From: Yoonia vestfoldensis SKA53
Lineage (GTDB): Bacteria > Pseudomonadota > Alphaproteobacteria > Rhodobacterales > Rhodobacteraceae
Reading direction: 5' to 3'
NCBI RefSeq assembly: GCF_000152785.1
Contig: NZ_CH672414.1
Location: 2,999,845 to 3,063,844, forward strand
DNA: 64,000 bases
Shown: in pieces, positions 45,064 to 54,249 of the stretch
Numbering within the stretch: position 1 is the stretch's first letter
Layout of the letters: the number at the start of each line of letters is the position of its first letter
Notes under the pieces: model-generated
Seen by the model: only the letters and a program-made list of their open reading frames with translations
Told to the model about the DNA's origin: nothing
Database searches by the model: none
Translations under genes and position numbers: made by a program

Positions 45064-48000
45064 TCAAGTCCGGGCGGGGCCGCCCACCTCTGCCAGCAAT
45101 GCGGCATTACCGCCTGCTGCGGTCGTGTCGATACAGACATGCCGTTCGTGGCAGGCATGCGCGCGGTCTGGCTGGCCCGTGATCAGGGCGATGATCTTGC
45201 CATCGCGCGCCGAGAGCGCGGTTTCCAGCGCGCGGGCTGTGGCGGTATCGCCCCACCAGATGACGGCCGCCAAGGGGGCGAGCGTTGTCAGCGCCGCGGC
45301 TGGCAGATCGCCCCCTGCGCTGATCCCGACCCCGCCCAAGGCGGCGATGGCCGCGATCTGAGCCGCCGCCGCCTCTGGCCCCGGACCCATGCACAGGATC
45401 GCGCCGCGCGGGTGCAGCCCATGACGGTTGGATTCGCCGGTCGGGCCGGGCAGGTCGGTGGGCGCGGGGCTGGCGGGCATCGGGGCGCCGGCCAGCTGCT
45501 TTTGCAAGGCGGCAAGATCGGCGGTGGTGTCCCATTTGCCACTGGTCTGTGCCGGTTCTGGTGCAACAAAACGGGGCAGGTAATGCGGCCCGCCTGCCTT
45601 TGGCCCGGTGCCGGAGAGGCCTTCACCGCCGAAAGGCTGGCTGCCCACGACTGCGCCGATCTGGTCGCGGTTGACATAGATGTTGCCTGCCTCGATCCGT
45701 TCGACCACGGTCTGCACGCGGTCGTCGATCCGCGTGTGCAGCCCGAAGGTCAGCCCGTATCCCATGGCGTTGATGTCGTCGATCACGCGGTCAAGGTCGC
45801 GCGCCTCAAAGGTCGCCACATGCAGGACGGGGCCGAAGATTTCGCGCGTCATCTGGGCGATGCCTTGCACGCGGATTACGGTGGGGGCGATGAAATGGCC
45901 TGTCGCGGGGGCGCTGATCTGGTGCAGGATGCGCCCGTCACTGCGGGCCTGCGCGATATGCTCGGCGATGGTTTCATGCGCGGCGGCGTCGATGACTGGC
46001 CCCAGATCGGTGGACAGATGCCACGGGTCGCCGACGGTCAGTTCGTCCATGGCTCCTTTGAGCATGGTCATCAGCTTGTCCGCGATATCGCTTTGCACAT
46101 AAAGGCAGCGCAGCGCCGAACACCGCTGACCGGCAGAGCGGAAGGCGCCGTTGACGATATCGCGTACCGCATGTTCGGGGAGCGCGGTGCTGTCCACGAT
46201 CATCGCGTTCAGCCCGCCGGTTTCGGCGATCAGCGGCGTGCCGGGGGCGCAATGGGTGGCCATGCTGGCGCGGATTTTCAGCGCTGTTGCGGTCGAGCCG
46301 GTGAAGGCCACGCCATTGATGCGCGCGTCGGCGGTCAGGGCTGCGCCCACATCGCCGCCACCGGGCAGCAATTGCAGCGCAGCGACAGGCACGCCTGCAT
46401 CATGCAGGATCTGCACCGCGCGGAAAGCCAGGAGCGGCGTCTGTTCGGCAGGTTTGGCGATGACTGCATTGCCTGCGGCCAAGGCGGCCGAGACCTGCCC
46501 CAGAAAGATTGCCAGCGGAAAGTTCCACGGGCTGATGCAGGTCCAGAGGCCGCGTGCCTGCATATCAGCGGTGGCTTGGGTGGCGTAATAGCGCAGGAAA
46601 TCCACCGCCTCGCGCAGTTCGGCCACGGCATCGGGCAGGGTCTTGCCCGCCTCGCGCGCCAGCAGCGCGAAAAGCGTGTCGGCGTCTTTTTCCAGCGCAT
46701 CGGCGGCCTTGCGCAGCACTGCCGCGCGGGTGGTGTAATCGGCGGTCCAGATCGCGGCACCGGCCAGCGCATCGGCCACGTCGTCGGGGGTGGCGGGTGT
46801 CACTTGCCCCACGATGTCGTCGGGCTGTGCGGGGTTGATGACGGGGAAAGAACTTTCTTGCCTCCGGCGGGGATATTTCGGCTCCAACGATGTGAGGGGG
46901 CCTGCGGTAAAACTGGCGTTCTGCAAGGGCGCGCGGGCCTTGTCGATGGTGTCGAGCGTGGGTTGATGCGTCAGGTCCCAGCCTTTGGAATTGATCCGCG
47001 CGGGCGCGAAAAGTTCGGGCCCGGTGGGCAGGTCGGGTCGCAGGCCTGCCGCGTCAAAAGGGCAGGCGGCGACAACGCTGGCGGGAACGGTATCGTCCAC
47101 GATCTGGTTGACGAAACTGGAATTGGCCCCGTTTTCCAGCAGACGACGGACGAGATAGGCCAGCAAATCTTCGTGCGCGCCGACGGGGGCGTAGATCCGG
47201 CACCGGGTCTGTTCGGCGTTCAGCACTATACTATGCAATGTTTCGCCCATGCCGTGCAGGCGCTGGAATTCAAACTGGTTCTTGTCGCGCCCCATCTGGG
47301 CGGCCATGTCCAGCACGGCGGCCACAGTATGTGCGTTATGTGTGGCGAATTGCGGATAGATCCTGTCGGTCAGGCCCAGAAGTTTGCGTGCAGTGGCGAT
47401 ATAGCTGATGTCGGTATGCTGTTTGGCGGTAAAGACGGGGAATCCGTCGATCCCCTGCACCTGCGCGCGTTTGATTTCCGCGTCCCAATAGGCGCCTTTG
47501 ACAAGCCGGACCATGATCTTGCGGTCCAGATCATGCGCCATTTGGTAAAGCTGGTCGATCATCAAGGGCGCGCGTTGTCCGTAGGCCTGCACGACCACCC
47601 CGAACCCGTCCCATTTCGCCAGTGCGGGATCGGCCAGCACGGCGCCGATCACGTCGAGCGACAGGGCCAGCCTGTCGGCCTCTTCCGCGTCGATGTTAAA
47701 CCCCATGCCTGCGGATTTCGCCAAGAGCGCCAGCGCGCGCACCCGCGGCACCAGTTCTTCCATCACCCGCGCCTGTTGCGCCACCTCGTAGCGCGGATGC
47801 AGCGCCGAGAGTTTGATCGAAATGCCGGGGTTTTCCGCGACCGAGCCATGCACGCAATGATCGGCAATGGCTGATATCGCGCGGGAATAGGCAAGGTGGT
47901 AGTATTTGGCGTCGGCCTCGGTGCGGGCCGCCTCGCCCAGCATGTCATAGCTATAGGTGAACCCCTTGGCCTGCATGCCGCCGGCCCGTTTCATTGCCTT

Positions 48001-48537
48001 CTGGATCGTTTCGCCCAGCACGAATTGCCGCCCCATTTCGCGCATCGCGCGGCCGACAGCGGTGCGGATCACCGGTTCGCCCAGCCGTTTCACCGCAGAT
48101 CGCAGGTGCCGTGTGATCCCCGGTTTTTCATCATCCAGCACGCGGCCTGTCAGCATCAGCGCCCATGTCGAGGCGTTCACCAGCGACGAGGCCGAATGCC
48201 CCAGATGTTTGCCCCAATCGGATGGCGCGATCTTGTCCTCGATCAGATCGTCCATCGTGTCGGCGTCTGGCACGCGCAACAGCGCCTCGGCCAGGCACAT
48301 CAGCGCGATGCCCTCGTCAGTGGACAGGCCGTATTCGGCCAAGAATACCTCCATCAACCCCGGATCGGCGCTGGTGCGGATCTGGGTGACAAGCGTCGCC
48401 GCGCGGTCGCAGATCCGGGCGCGGTCGGTGTTGGACAAGGCGGCGGTTTTCACCAAGCTTGCCACGGCTGCGGTTTCGTCGCTGTAGATCGCGGCATCGA
48501 TGGCATCACGCAAAGTCAGGGCAGTATCACGGGGCAT
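45064..48537 (-). CDS. putA: Bifunctional proline dehydrogenase / P5C dehydrogenase PutA
   Basis: 1157 residues. It oxidises proline to glutamate in two steps. The FAD-binding proline dehydrogenase barrel is shown by MVRLVKGAYWDAEIKRAQVQ (about 340-360); the aldehyde dehydrogenase domain by AETGGLNAM (near 767) and FRSAGQRCSALRCLYVQ (catalytic Cys near 802). A C-terminal conserved-function domain follows. There is no N-terminal ribbon-helix-helix, so it does not repress itself; the divergent Lrp-type gene fits as regulator. Residues around 549-560 (SLEPKYPRRRQES) are encoded by a copy of the dispersed repeat, in the linker between the two catalytic domains. AAGGA precedes the ATG at 48537. 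Confidence 0.96.
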   Translation of the reverse strand: MPRDTALTLRDAIDAAIYSDETAAVASLVKTAALSNTDRARICDRAATLVTQIRTSADPGLMEVFLAEYGLSTDEGIALMCLAEALLRVPDADTMDDLIEDKIAPSDWGKHLGHSASSLVNASTWALMLTGRVLDDEKPGITRHLRSAVKRLGEPVIRTAVGRAMREMGRQFVLGETIQKAMKRAGGMQAKGFTYSYDMLGEAARTEADAKYYHLAYSRAISAIADHCVHGSVAENPGISIKLSALHPRYEVAQQARVMEELVPRVRALALLAKSAGMGFNIDAEEADRLALSLDVIGAVLADPALAKWDGFGVVVQAYGQRAPLMIDQLYQMAHDLDRKIMVRLVKGAYWDAEIKRAQVQGIDGFPVFTAKQHTDISYIATARKLLGLTDRIYPQFATHNAHTVAAVLDMAAQMGRDKNQFEFQRLHGMGETLHSIVLNAEQTRCRIYAPVGAHEDLLAYLVRRLLENGANSSFVNQIVDDTVPASVVAACPFDAAGLRPDLPTGPELFAPARINSKGWDLTHQPTLDTIDKARAPLQNASFTAGPLTSLEPKYPRRRQESSFPVINPAQPDDIVGQVTPATPDDVADALAGAAIWTADYTTRAAVLRKAADALEKDADTLFALLAREAGKTLPDAVAELREAVDFLRYYATQATADMQARGLWTCISPWNFPLAIFLGQVSAALAAGNAVIAKPAEQTPLLAFRAVQILHDAGVPVAALQLLPGGGDVGAALTADARINGVAFTGSTATALKIRASMATHCAPGTPLIAETGGLNAMIVDSTALPEHAVRDIVNGAFRSAGQRCSALRCLYVQSDIADKLMTMLKGAMDELTVGDPWHLSTDLGPVIDAAAHETIAEHIAQARSDGRILHQISAPATGHFIAPTVIRVQGIAQMTREIFGPVLHVATFEARDLDRVIDDINAMGYGLTFGLHTRIDDRVQTVVERIEAGNIYVNRDQIGAVVGSQPFGGEGLSGTGPKAGGPHYLPRFVAPEPAQTSGKWDTTADLAALQKQLAGAPMPASPAPTDLPGPTGESNRHGLHPRGAILCMGPGPEAAAAQIAAIAALGGVGISAGGDLPAAALTTLAPLAAVIWWGDTATARALETALSARDGKIIALITGQPDRAHACHERHVCIDTTAAGGNAALLAEVGGPART
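46860..46892. repeat. Dispersed repeat inside putA, translated in frame
   Basis: GCCTCCGGCGGGGATATTTC then GGCTCCAACGATG is a near-identical copy of the intergenic element at 18409-18444. On the coding strand it reads SLEPKYPRRRQ, without frameshift or stop, in the linker between PutA domains. Confidence 0.85.
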
Positions 48538-48641
48538 GGTGGAATCCTTAACCAGATGTCCCATCATAGCTGATTGTGAAAAGGCGATTGGCCTGCTAAT
48601 GCAAAAGATACGGGACAGAGTAATGAAAAAATGGGTAAAGT

Positions 48642-49133
48642 GTGATCGAAAAGAATAGCGAACTGGACAAATTCGACCGAAAGATCCTGGACGTCCTTGC
48701 CGTGGAAGGGCGGATCAGCATCACTGATCTTGCGCGCCGGATCGGGTTGTCGAAATCGCCCACGCAGGCGCGGTTGCGCAGGCTGGAGGAAACCGGCGTG
48801 ATCCGAGGGTATCGCGCGCTCTATGATCCGATTCGGTTGGACCGCGATCATGTCGCCTTTGTCGAAGTCCGGCTGTCTGATACGCGTGAAAAGGCGCTTG
48901 CTGCCTTCAATGCCGCCGTGCTGCGCATTCCCGAGGTTGAACAATGCCACCTGATCGCGGGGGCGTTCGATTACCTTCTCAAGGTACGCACTGCAGGGAT
49001 GACCGGCTATCGCATCGTTCTGGCCGAGAAGATTTCGACGTTGCCACATGTGTCCAATACATCGACTTACGTGGCCATGCAGACGGTCAAGGAAGAGGGT
49101 GTATCCCCTGTCGCTCCCGGCCCGGATATCTGA
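48642..49133 (+). CDS. putR: Lrp/AsnC family regulator, PutR-like
   Basis: 163 residues with an AsnC-type helix-turn-helix (DKFDRKILDVLAVEGRISIT, DLARRIGLSKSPTQARLRRL) and a C-terminal RAM effector domain (VEVRLSDTREKALAAFNAAV, YLLKVRTAGMTGYRIVL). In Agrobacterium and Rhodobacter, a divergent Lrp-type PutR activates putA in response to proline; the 104-bp divergent arrangement here matches. The start is the GTG at 48642; ATGs nearby are out of frame. Confidence 0.88.
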   Translation: MIEKNSELDKFDRKILDVLAVEGRISITDLARRIGLSKSPTQARLRRLEETGVIRGYRALYDPIRLDRDHVAFVEVRLSDTREKALAAFNAAVLRIPEVEQCHLIAGAFDYLLKVRTAGMTGYRIVLAEKISTLPHVSNTSTYVAMQTVKEEGVSPVAPGPDI

Positions 49134-49277
49134 CCCAAGGCCCTGCCGATCCTGCAGTGCAAGCGCGACCGGTTGTTTGCTGAATGCGCGCTTTTGGTGA
49201 CATGGGCCTGGGTCGCGTTGTGATCTGACTTGCCGCCGCCTGCTGTCACGCTTAGGAAAGCGATACGCACCCTGCAT

Positions 49278-49363
49278 GCCTGCGTGGTGGAATGGTAGAC
49301 ATCGGAGACTTAAAATCTCTTGGCCGCAAGGCCGTGCCGGTTCGAGTCCGGCCGCGGGCACCA
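49278..49363 (+). tRNA. tRNA-Leu (anticodon TAA)
   Basis: A complete class II tRNA. The acceptor stem is GCCTGCG/CGCGGGC with one G-U pair, discriminator A at 49360 and a genomic CCA at 49361-49363. The anticodon stem 49304-49308/49316-49320 presents TAA at 49311-49313. A long variable arm and the T-loop GGTTCGAGTCC follow, as expected for tRNA-Leu. It decodes UUA, a rare codon in this GC-rich genome. Confidence 0.96.
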
Positions 49364-49515
49364 CATTCTTGATGCAGATCACAAAAGGACCATTGCACAG
49401 CCCGTGCATCGGCTGGTCAGCTTTGGTTGGTAGAGATGGCCGTCCTGACCGTGTGGAAACCTGCGACAAGGGAACGCCACGCGCCGCGATCAGGGTGTGA
49501 TGCTGCGCAAAATCG

Positions 49516-50424
49516 TCAGCTTGCCCCGAAGATCAGCAGCACCAGCGGGATGGTCAGTACCGATGCCAGCGTCTGCGCTGTCACCAGCCCTGCCATATAT
49601 GTGGCATCGCCGCCGAATTGCCGTGTCAGCACATAGGATGTCGGTGCAGTCGGGATGGCAAAGAAGATCACCAGCACCAGTGCCTCGATCCCGTCCAGCC
49701 CGAAAATCCACGCCATGCCCATCGCCAGCACCGGCATTGCGAACAAGCGCAGCGTGCTGTTGACGCCGATCGCGCCCATGTCGGATCGCAGCGCCCCGGG
49801 GCGCAGCGCCGCACCGACGCAAAGCAGGCCCAAGGGCAGGCTGCCTTGCCCGAGCAGCGCGAAAAACGCGCCGGTCCCCAATGGCAGCCCGATCCCGCTC
49901 AGCGCCATCGTGATCCCCAGCGCACAGGCCAGGATCAGCGGGTTGCGCGCCATCATGCGCAGGATCGCCAGCGGTTTGCGGGCCTCGGTCCGGTCAGCCA
50001 GCGCCATGATCGACAGCACATTGACCAGCGGCACCACGACCGCCAGCACGATGGCCGCCCGTTCGATGCCGGGCGCGCCAACCAGGGCTGCCGTGATCGC
50101 AAGGCCAAGATAGGTATTGATCCGCACCACCCCTTGCAAGGCGGGGCCAAACCGAGCGGCGGGCGCGGGGTGCTGCCAGCGCCAGCCGTACAGGCCAAAG
50201 GCGGCAAGGGCGATGGACGCGCCAGCCGCCCCGCCCAACCGCCAGATTGCGGGATCACCCAAAGGTGCCGCGGCAAGGCTGCCCACCAGCAGGGCCGGAA
50301 ACAATATATAGTAATTGACGCGTTCAGCCGCTGGCCAGAACCCCGGTTCTGGAAACCCCGTGCGTGCCATGACAAAGCCAAGGCAGATCAGCGCGAACAG
50401 CGGCCAGATTGTCAGGATGATCAT
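49516..50424 (-). CDS. AEC family transporter (auxin efflux carrier-like)
   Basis: 302 residues, about ten hydrophobic helices in two inverted repeats, starting MIILTIWPLFALICLGFVMA and ending YMAGLVTAQTLASVLTIPLV. The pattern RINTYLGLAITAALVG and LGQGSLPLGLLCVGAALRPG are typical of bacterial AEC permeases, which move malonate, malate or other small carboxylates. The substrate is not evident. The start ATG at 50424 lies directly before the first helix; the longer in-frame reading has no membrane-protein character. Confidence 0.85.
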   Translation of the reverse strand: MIILTIWPLFALICLGFVMARTGFPEPGFWPAAERVNYYILFPALLVGSLAAAPLGDPAIWRLGGAAGASIALAAFGLYGWRWQHPAPAARFGPALQGVVRINTYLGLAITAALVGAPGIERAAIVLAVVVPLVNVLSIMALADRTEARKPLAILRMMARNPLILACALGITMALSGIGLPLGTGAFFALLGQGSLPLGLLCVGAALRPGALRSDMGAIGVNSTLRLFAMPVLAMGMAWIFGLDGIEALVLVIFFAIPTAPTSYVLTRQFGGDATYMAGLVTAQTLASVLTIPLVLLIFGAS

Positions 50425-50670
50425 GCTGTCCGTTCCATTGTCTGTCTTGGCCCCTGCCTTACCATCGCGTCGCATCCCTGCGCCAGATCAAAGCCGTAAC
50501 ATCGGGTGGCTGGCGTGCAGCTGAGTGATGCAATTTGGTGGATATCAGAGGTGTTTTTGCCGACGACGCCAATTTCTCTTTTTGCGGTCAATCTTTTCTC
50601 ATTATACAATTTTAGGTAATCTTTCGCGCGGGTCATTGTGGCATCAAATATCAACAGACAGGTGAATGCC

Positions 50671-52197
50671 ATGTTTGGCCACACACAGGCCAAGGGCGGT
50701 TTCGGGCGGCCAGACCTGATTTATGCCCTGATCGCGGTGCCGGCATTGGGGTTATTCGCATGGCTGTCGGGGCAGGGCATGTTGGTGGAACATCCCGGCA
50801 GTGATATCTGGCAGCATGCCGCCGCTTTGCTGGCCTTGATTGAAAACCCGCATGCACCCGGCAATCCGTTTATCGTCTCGGATGCGGGGTCGCGCCATTT
50901 CCAGCCGCTTTGGCTGGGATGGGCCGCTGTGGCGCGGATCGCGGGGCTGGATGTCTGGCAGGTGCTGGCTTTGGCGGGATATGGCGCGATGGCGCTGTTC
51001 GGCATCGGCGTCTATGTCTTTGCGCGTGCCTTGCATCCTGCGCCTTGGGCGCCGGTGGTGCTGTTTTTATGCCTCATGCTGGGGTGGGCGTTGCCGCTGC
51101 AGCATACGGGGTTTCATTCGCCGTTGACCCTGTATTACGCCGCTGCCTATCCGGCGACCTATATGATCGGCTTGAGTTTTATCCTATGGGCGCTGGTGCT
51201 GCGTAGTCTGGTGCGGCCTGTCTTTGTGATCCCGCTGTGCGCACTGGCGGCGTTGATGTTCACGACCCATCAGGTTGGGGCCGTGATCGGTTTCATCGGC
51301 GCAGGCAGCTTTGCGCTTTGCTGGCCGCATGGCACCATCGCCGCACGCCTGCGGGTGTTGTCGGCGCTGGTGCTGGCTGTCAGCCTGTCCACATTCTGGC
51401 CCTATTTCAATGCCGTTGAGATTGTCCTGCGCCCCGGCAATGCGACATGGGAAGGCGGGCCTGCGTTTTATTCCCCGGTTTATCTGACCGCCGCATTGAT
51501 CCCCTCAATATTCGGGCTGGCCGGATTGCGCGCGCCCGCAGGCCGCGCCTTGGTGCTGATGGCTGGCGTGTTCTTGTGCATCTACCTTGTCGGGCTGACC
51601 GGATTTCAGCTTGCGGGCCGGTTCCTGATGCCCTTGGTGCTGGTGCTGCAGGTCGGTCTGGCGCTTTATATCGTGACCAACATTGGGTCAGACCGCAGGC
51701 GTCTGGTTCTGATCGGGCTGATTGCGGCGACCAATCTGGCGACGCTTGCGATGGTCGCCAACCTGCTTGATATCACCGCACCCGCCACAGAGCCGGGTGA
51801 GGTGACTTTTTACGAGGCGGCACGCATTCTAAGCGCCGATATCGCCGATGATCAGCCGGTGGCGGCCCTGCTGACCAGCGCTTGGCCTGTTGTCGCAACA
51901 GGGCAAAAGGTTTTGTCTGTGCCATGGCCGGAACCCATGATTGTCGATCTGGCCGCGCGGCAGGCCGTGGCAAAGGCGCTGTTCGCGACCGATCTGGCGG
52001 CCGGTGACCGGATCGGCTTGGCGCGCCGCCATGATGTGCGCAGCCTGATCGCATGGCAAGACCGCCTGTCCGACGCCCAATTGGCGGTCTTGCAGGCGCA
52101 GGCCGTCGCGACCACCAATGTGGGGCCTTTGATCCGCTTTGATCTATACGATGTGCCGGGGATGGGCGTGATCCACCCGCGCGTGGTAGATCAGTGA
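50671..52197 (+). CDS. Polytopic membrane protein of unknown function
   Basis: About 508 residues with roughly ten to eleven hydrophobic helices in the first 380 residues and a soluble C-terminal domain of about 120. I do not recognise the family. The layout, a first helix followed by a periplasmic loop with HPGSDIWQHAAALLALIEN (Asp and His near the start) and many helices, is reminiscent of GT-C type glycosyltransferases or related lipid-linked sugar enzymes, but no diagnostic motif is plain. The ATG at 50671 has CAGGTGA upstream; a GTG at 50638 is in frame. The 3' end overlaps nikO by 54 bases on the opposite strand. Confidence 0.7.
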   Translation: MFGHTQAKGGFGRPDLIYALIAVPALGLFAWLSGQGMLVEHPGSDIWQHAAALLALIENPHAPGNPFIVSDAGSRHFQPLWLGWAAVARIAGLDVWQVLALAGYGAMALFGIGVYVFARALHPAPWAPVVLFLCLMLGWALPLQHTGFHSPLTLYYAAAYPATYMIGLSFILWALVLRSLVRPVFVIPLCALAALMFTTHQVGAVIGFIGAGSFALCWPHGTIAARLRVLSALVLAVSLSTFWPYFNAVEIVLRPGNATWEGGPAFYSPVYLTAALIPSIFGLAGLRAPAGRALVLMAGVFLCIYLVGLTGFQLAGRFLMPLVLVLQVGLALYIVTNIGSDRRRLVLIGLIAATNLATLAMVANLLDITAPATEPGEVTFYEAARILSADIADDQPVAALLTSAWPVVATGQKVLSVPWPEPMIVDLAARQAVAKALFATDLAAGDRIGLARRHDVRSLIAWQDRLSDAQLAVLQAQAVATTNVGPLIRFDLYDVPGMGVIHPRVVDQ

Positions 52198-52905
52198 ATG
52201 GGGCACCTCTTGACCGTGGCGCGCCATCAGCGCGGCATCGCCAAGCACGCTGCGTGCCGCGCCGTCGGCGACGATCCGTCCTGCGTCGATCAGGATCACC
52301 CGCGGGCAAAGCTCCAGCACCAGTTCCAGATCATGGCTGGCGATCAGCATCGCCTGATCCATGCCGCGCAGCAGGTCGATCAGCCGCCTGCGGTTGCGCA
52401 GGTCAAGTGCGGCTGACGGTTCATCCAGCAACAACAGGCGCGGGTCCATCACCAGCACCCCCGCCAGACAGGCCAGCCGTTTCTCGCCCCCCGACAAATG
52501 ATGCACGGGCCGGTCGGCCAAGCCCGTGATCCCCACACGGTCAAGGGCTGTCGCCACGGCCCTGTCCAGCACGGCGCCGGACAGCCCCAGATTGCGTGCG
52601 CCAAAGGCCACATCCTCGGCCACGGTCGGGCTGAACAGTTGATCCTCGGCCTGCTGGAACACGAACCCCATATCGGGGTGGAACCCGCCGGGGGTGACGG
52701 GTTTGCCGTCCATCTGCACCGCGCCTGCGCTAGCGCGGATCACGCCGGTCAGGCACAGCATCAGCGTCGTTTTGCCCGCCCCATTCGGGCCGATCAGCCC
52801 GACCCTTTCGCCCTGTGCGATGCGCAGCGATATGTCGTGCAAGACCCTCTCGCCAGTGGCGCGGGTCAGGGTCAGGTCGGTTGTATGCAGCAGGGACATG
52901 GTCAT
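52144..52905 (-). CDS. nikO: Nickel ECF-type importer, ATPase component
   Basis: 253 residues, ABC ATPase of the CbiO/NikO type powering nickel (or cobalt) uptake. Walker A GPNGAGKTT (near 39-47), Q-loop FVFQQAEDQLFSPTVAEDVAFG, signature HLSGGEKRLACLAGVLV, Walker B LLLLDEPSAALD and the switch His in ASHDLE are intact. AEDQLF and VAEDVAFG are typical of ECF ATPases. The ATG at 52905 overlaps the nikQ stop (ATGA). The perfect NikR operator upstream of the operon favours nickel over cobalt. Confidence 0.92.
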   Translation of the reverse strand: MTMSLLHTTDLTLTRATGERVLHDISLRIAQGERVGLIGPNGAGKTTLMLCLTGVIRASAGAVQMDGKPVTPGGFHPDMGFVFQQAEDQLFSPTVAEDVAFGARNLGLSGAVLDRAVATALDRVGITGLADRPVHHLSGGEKRLACLAGVLVMDPRLLLLDEPSAALDLRNRRRLIDLLRGMDQAMLIASHDLELVLELCPRVILIDAGRIVADGAARSVLGDAALMARHGQEVPHSLIYHARVDHAHPRHIV

Positions 52906-53624
52906 GCCAGATGGTCCACCACCAGCAGGCTGGCTGCAAGGGCGATCAGGCCCGCCAGCGCCCATTTGTCGCCGCGCGGCACGGCGGCTGCGTCGGGTAG
53001 GGCCGCCCCTTTGGCCCCGTGTCCGCGCAGGATCATCGCGTGATAGACCCGTTCGGACCGCGCATGGCTGCGCAGCAGCAGGCTTGCCAGCAGCCAGCCG
53101 GTCGCGCGGAACCGCCCCAGCCAGCCATGCCCGCCGCGCAGGCGCATCGCGGTCTGCATGCGGGCCAGATCGTGGCGCAGATCCTCGATATGGCGCAGGG
53201 TCAGCAGCGCCATATCCACCAGAAGCGCGGGCAGCCCAAGCCCGCGCAGCGCGCCGATCAGATGCGATAGCGGCAGCGCGCCCACGAATACCACGATCAG
53301 CGTAAAGATCGTGACGAACCGCAGGGCGATGCCTGTGGCCGCTGCCAGCCCTTCGGCGCGCAGGGTCAGGGGGCCAACTGCGGCGATCACATGATCCCCG
53401 CTGGTAAAGGGTAAAACCACGACCAGCCCCGCCACCACAACGCCCGGCAGGCGCAAGGCCCGCAGCAACCGGCGGGCGGGCGTGCCGGACCACCAGACAA
53501 GGCCCAAGGTTGCCGCAACCATCAGCGCCAAGGCGGCTGGCGCATGCAGCGCGGAAAACCCGAAGGCAAGCGTCAGCAGGGCGGCAACCCGCAGGCGTGG
53601 ATCGGTGATCGGATCAGCGCGCAA
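52902..53624 (-). CDS. nikQ: Nickel ECF-type importer, transmembrane T component
   Basis: 240 residues, CbiQ/NikQ family. Membrane helices run through the first half (ALLTLAFGFSALHAPAALAL, LPGVVVAGLVVVLPF, FVTIFTLIVVFVGALPL), and the two ATPase-coupling Arg motifs appear as AMRLRG and SERVYHAMILRGHG in the cytoplasmic helices. The only plausible start matching the family is a TTG at 53624, which overlaps the nikM end by 11 bases. It couples NikO to NikM. Confidence 0.9.
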   Translation of the reverse strand: MRADPITDPRLRVAALLTLAFGFSALHAPAALALMVAATLGLVWWSGTPARRLLRALRLPGVVVAGLVVVLPFTSGDHVIAAVGPLTLRAEGLAAATGIALRFVTIFTLIVVFVGALPLSHLIGALRGLGLPALLVDMALLTLRHIEDLRHDLARMQTAMRLRGGHGWLGRFRATGWLLASLLLRSHARSERVYHAMILRGHGAKGAALPDAAAVPRGDKWALAGLIALAASLLVVDHLA

Positions 53625-54249
53625 CGATCATCTCGGGGCTGGTGCGGCGCAGAAAACCCAGCACGGCGACGACGACCATCCCCTCGGCCAGTGCCAGTGG
53701 CAGATGCGCCAGCGCCAGTGCCGTGATCGCCGCGCGTTCGGCACCCGCATCCAGATGCGCGGGCAATCCCGCCAGCAGGATCGCGGCGAACAGCGCGACA
53801 GCCAGCAGAACGGCCCCCGCGCCGGTGGCAAAGCCCACAATCGCCGCCGCTGCGCGCTGGGTCAGATGCCCCAGAGCGCGCGTCAGCCCAAAGGCGGCCA
53901 GCGCGGGCAGCCCAAGGATCACCGCATTGACCCCCAAGGTGGTCAGCCCGCCATGCCCGAACATCACTGCCTGAAACGCCAGCCCGATCAGGATCGCGGG
54001 CAGCGCATACCAGCCCAGCATCGCCCCCATCAGCCCCGGCAGCACCAGATGCACGCTGCTGGGTGGCACTGGAATATGGATCAGCGAGGCCGCGAAAAAG
54101 GCTGCCGTCATCATCGCGGCACGCGGTAGCCCTGCACGCGGGTCAGGCTGGGCCGCGATCCGGTTCAGCGACAGGGCGGTCAGCCCCGCCGCGATGGCCC
54201 AGCCGCCCAAGCTCAGCCCAAGGGGCAGAATACCATCGGGGATATGCAT
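53614..54249 (-). CDS. nikM: Nickel ECF-type importer, substrate-binding S component
   Basis: 211 residues of the CbiM/NikM family. The mature N-terminus must begin MHIPDG, because the Met-His amino terminus itself chelates the metal; this fixes the start at the ATG at 54249, which overlaps the nikL stop as TGATG. Six or seven helices follow, with IHIPVPPSSVHLVLPGLMGAMLG holding the conserved His-rich S-component motif. The family transports Ni or Co; the operator and the NikL/NikK accessories point to nickel. Confidence 0.93.
   Translation of the reverse strand: MHIPDGILPLGLSLGGWAIAAGLTALSLNRIAAQPDPRAGLPRAAMMTAAFFAASLIHIPVPPSSVHLVLPGLMGAMLGWYALPAILIGLAFQAVMFGHGGLTTLGVNAVILGLPALAAFGLTRALGHLTQRAAAAIVGFATGAGAVLLAVALFAAILLAGLPAHLDAGAERAAITALALAHLPLALAEGMVVVAVLGFLRRTSPEMIVAR

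Noticed and set aside
44992..47874. 960-codon plus-strand frame
   Set aside because: Antisense shadow of putA caused by high GC; putA has all catalytic motifs.
45064..48537. Trifunctional PutA with DNA-binding domain
   Set aside because: No ribbon-helix-helix precedes the catalytic domains; a divergent Lrp-type regulator is present.
48564..49469. 301-codon minus-strand frame
   Set aside because: It runs through tRNA-Leu and antisense to putR; not coding.
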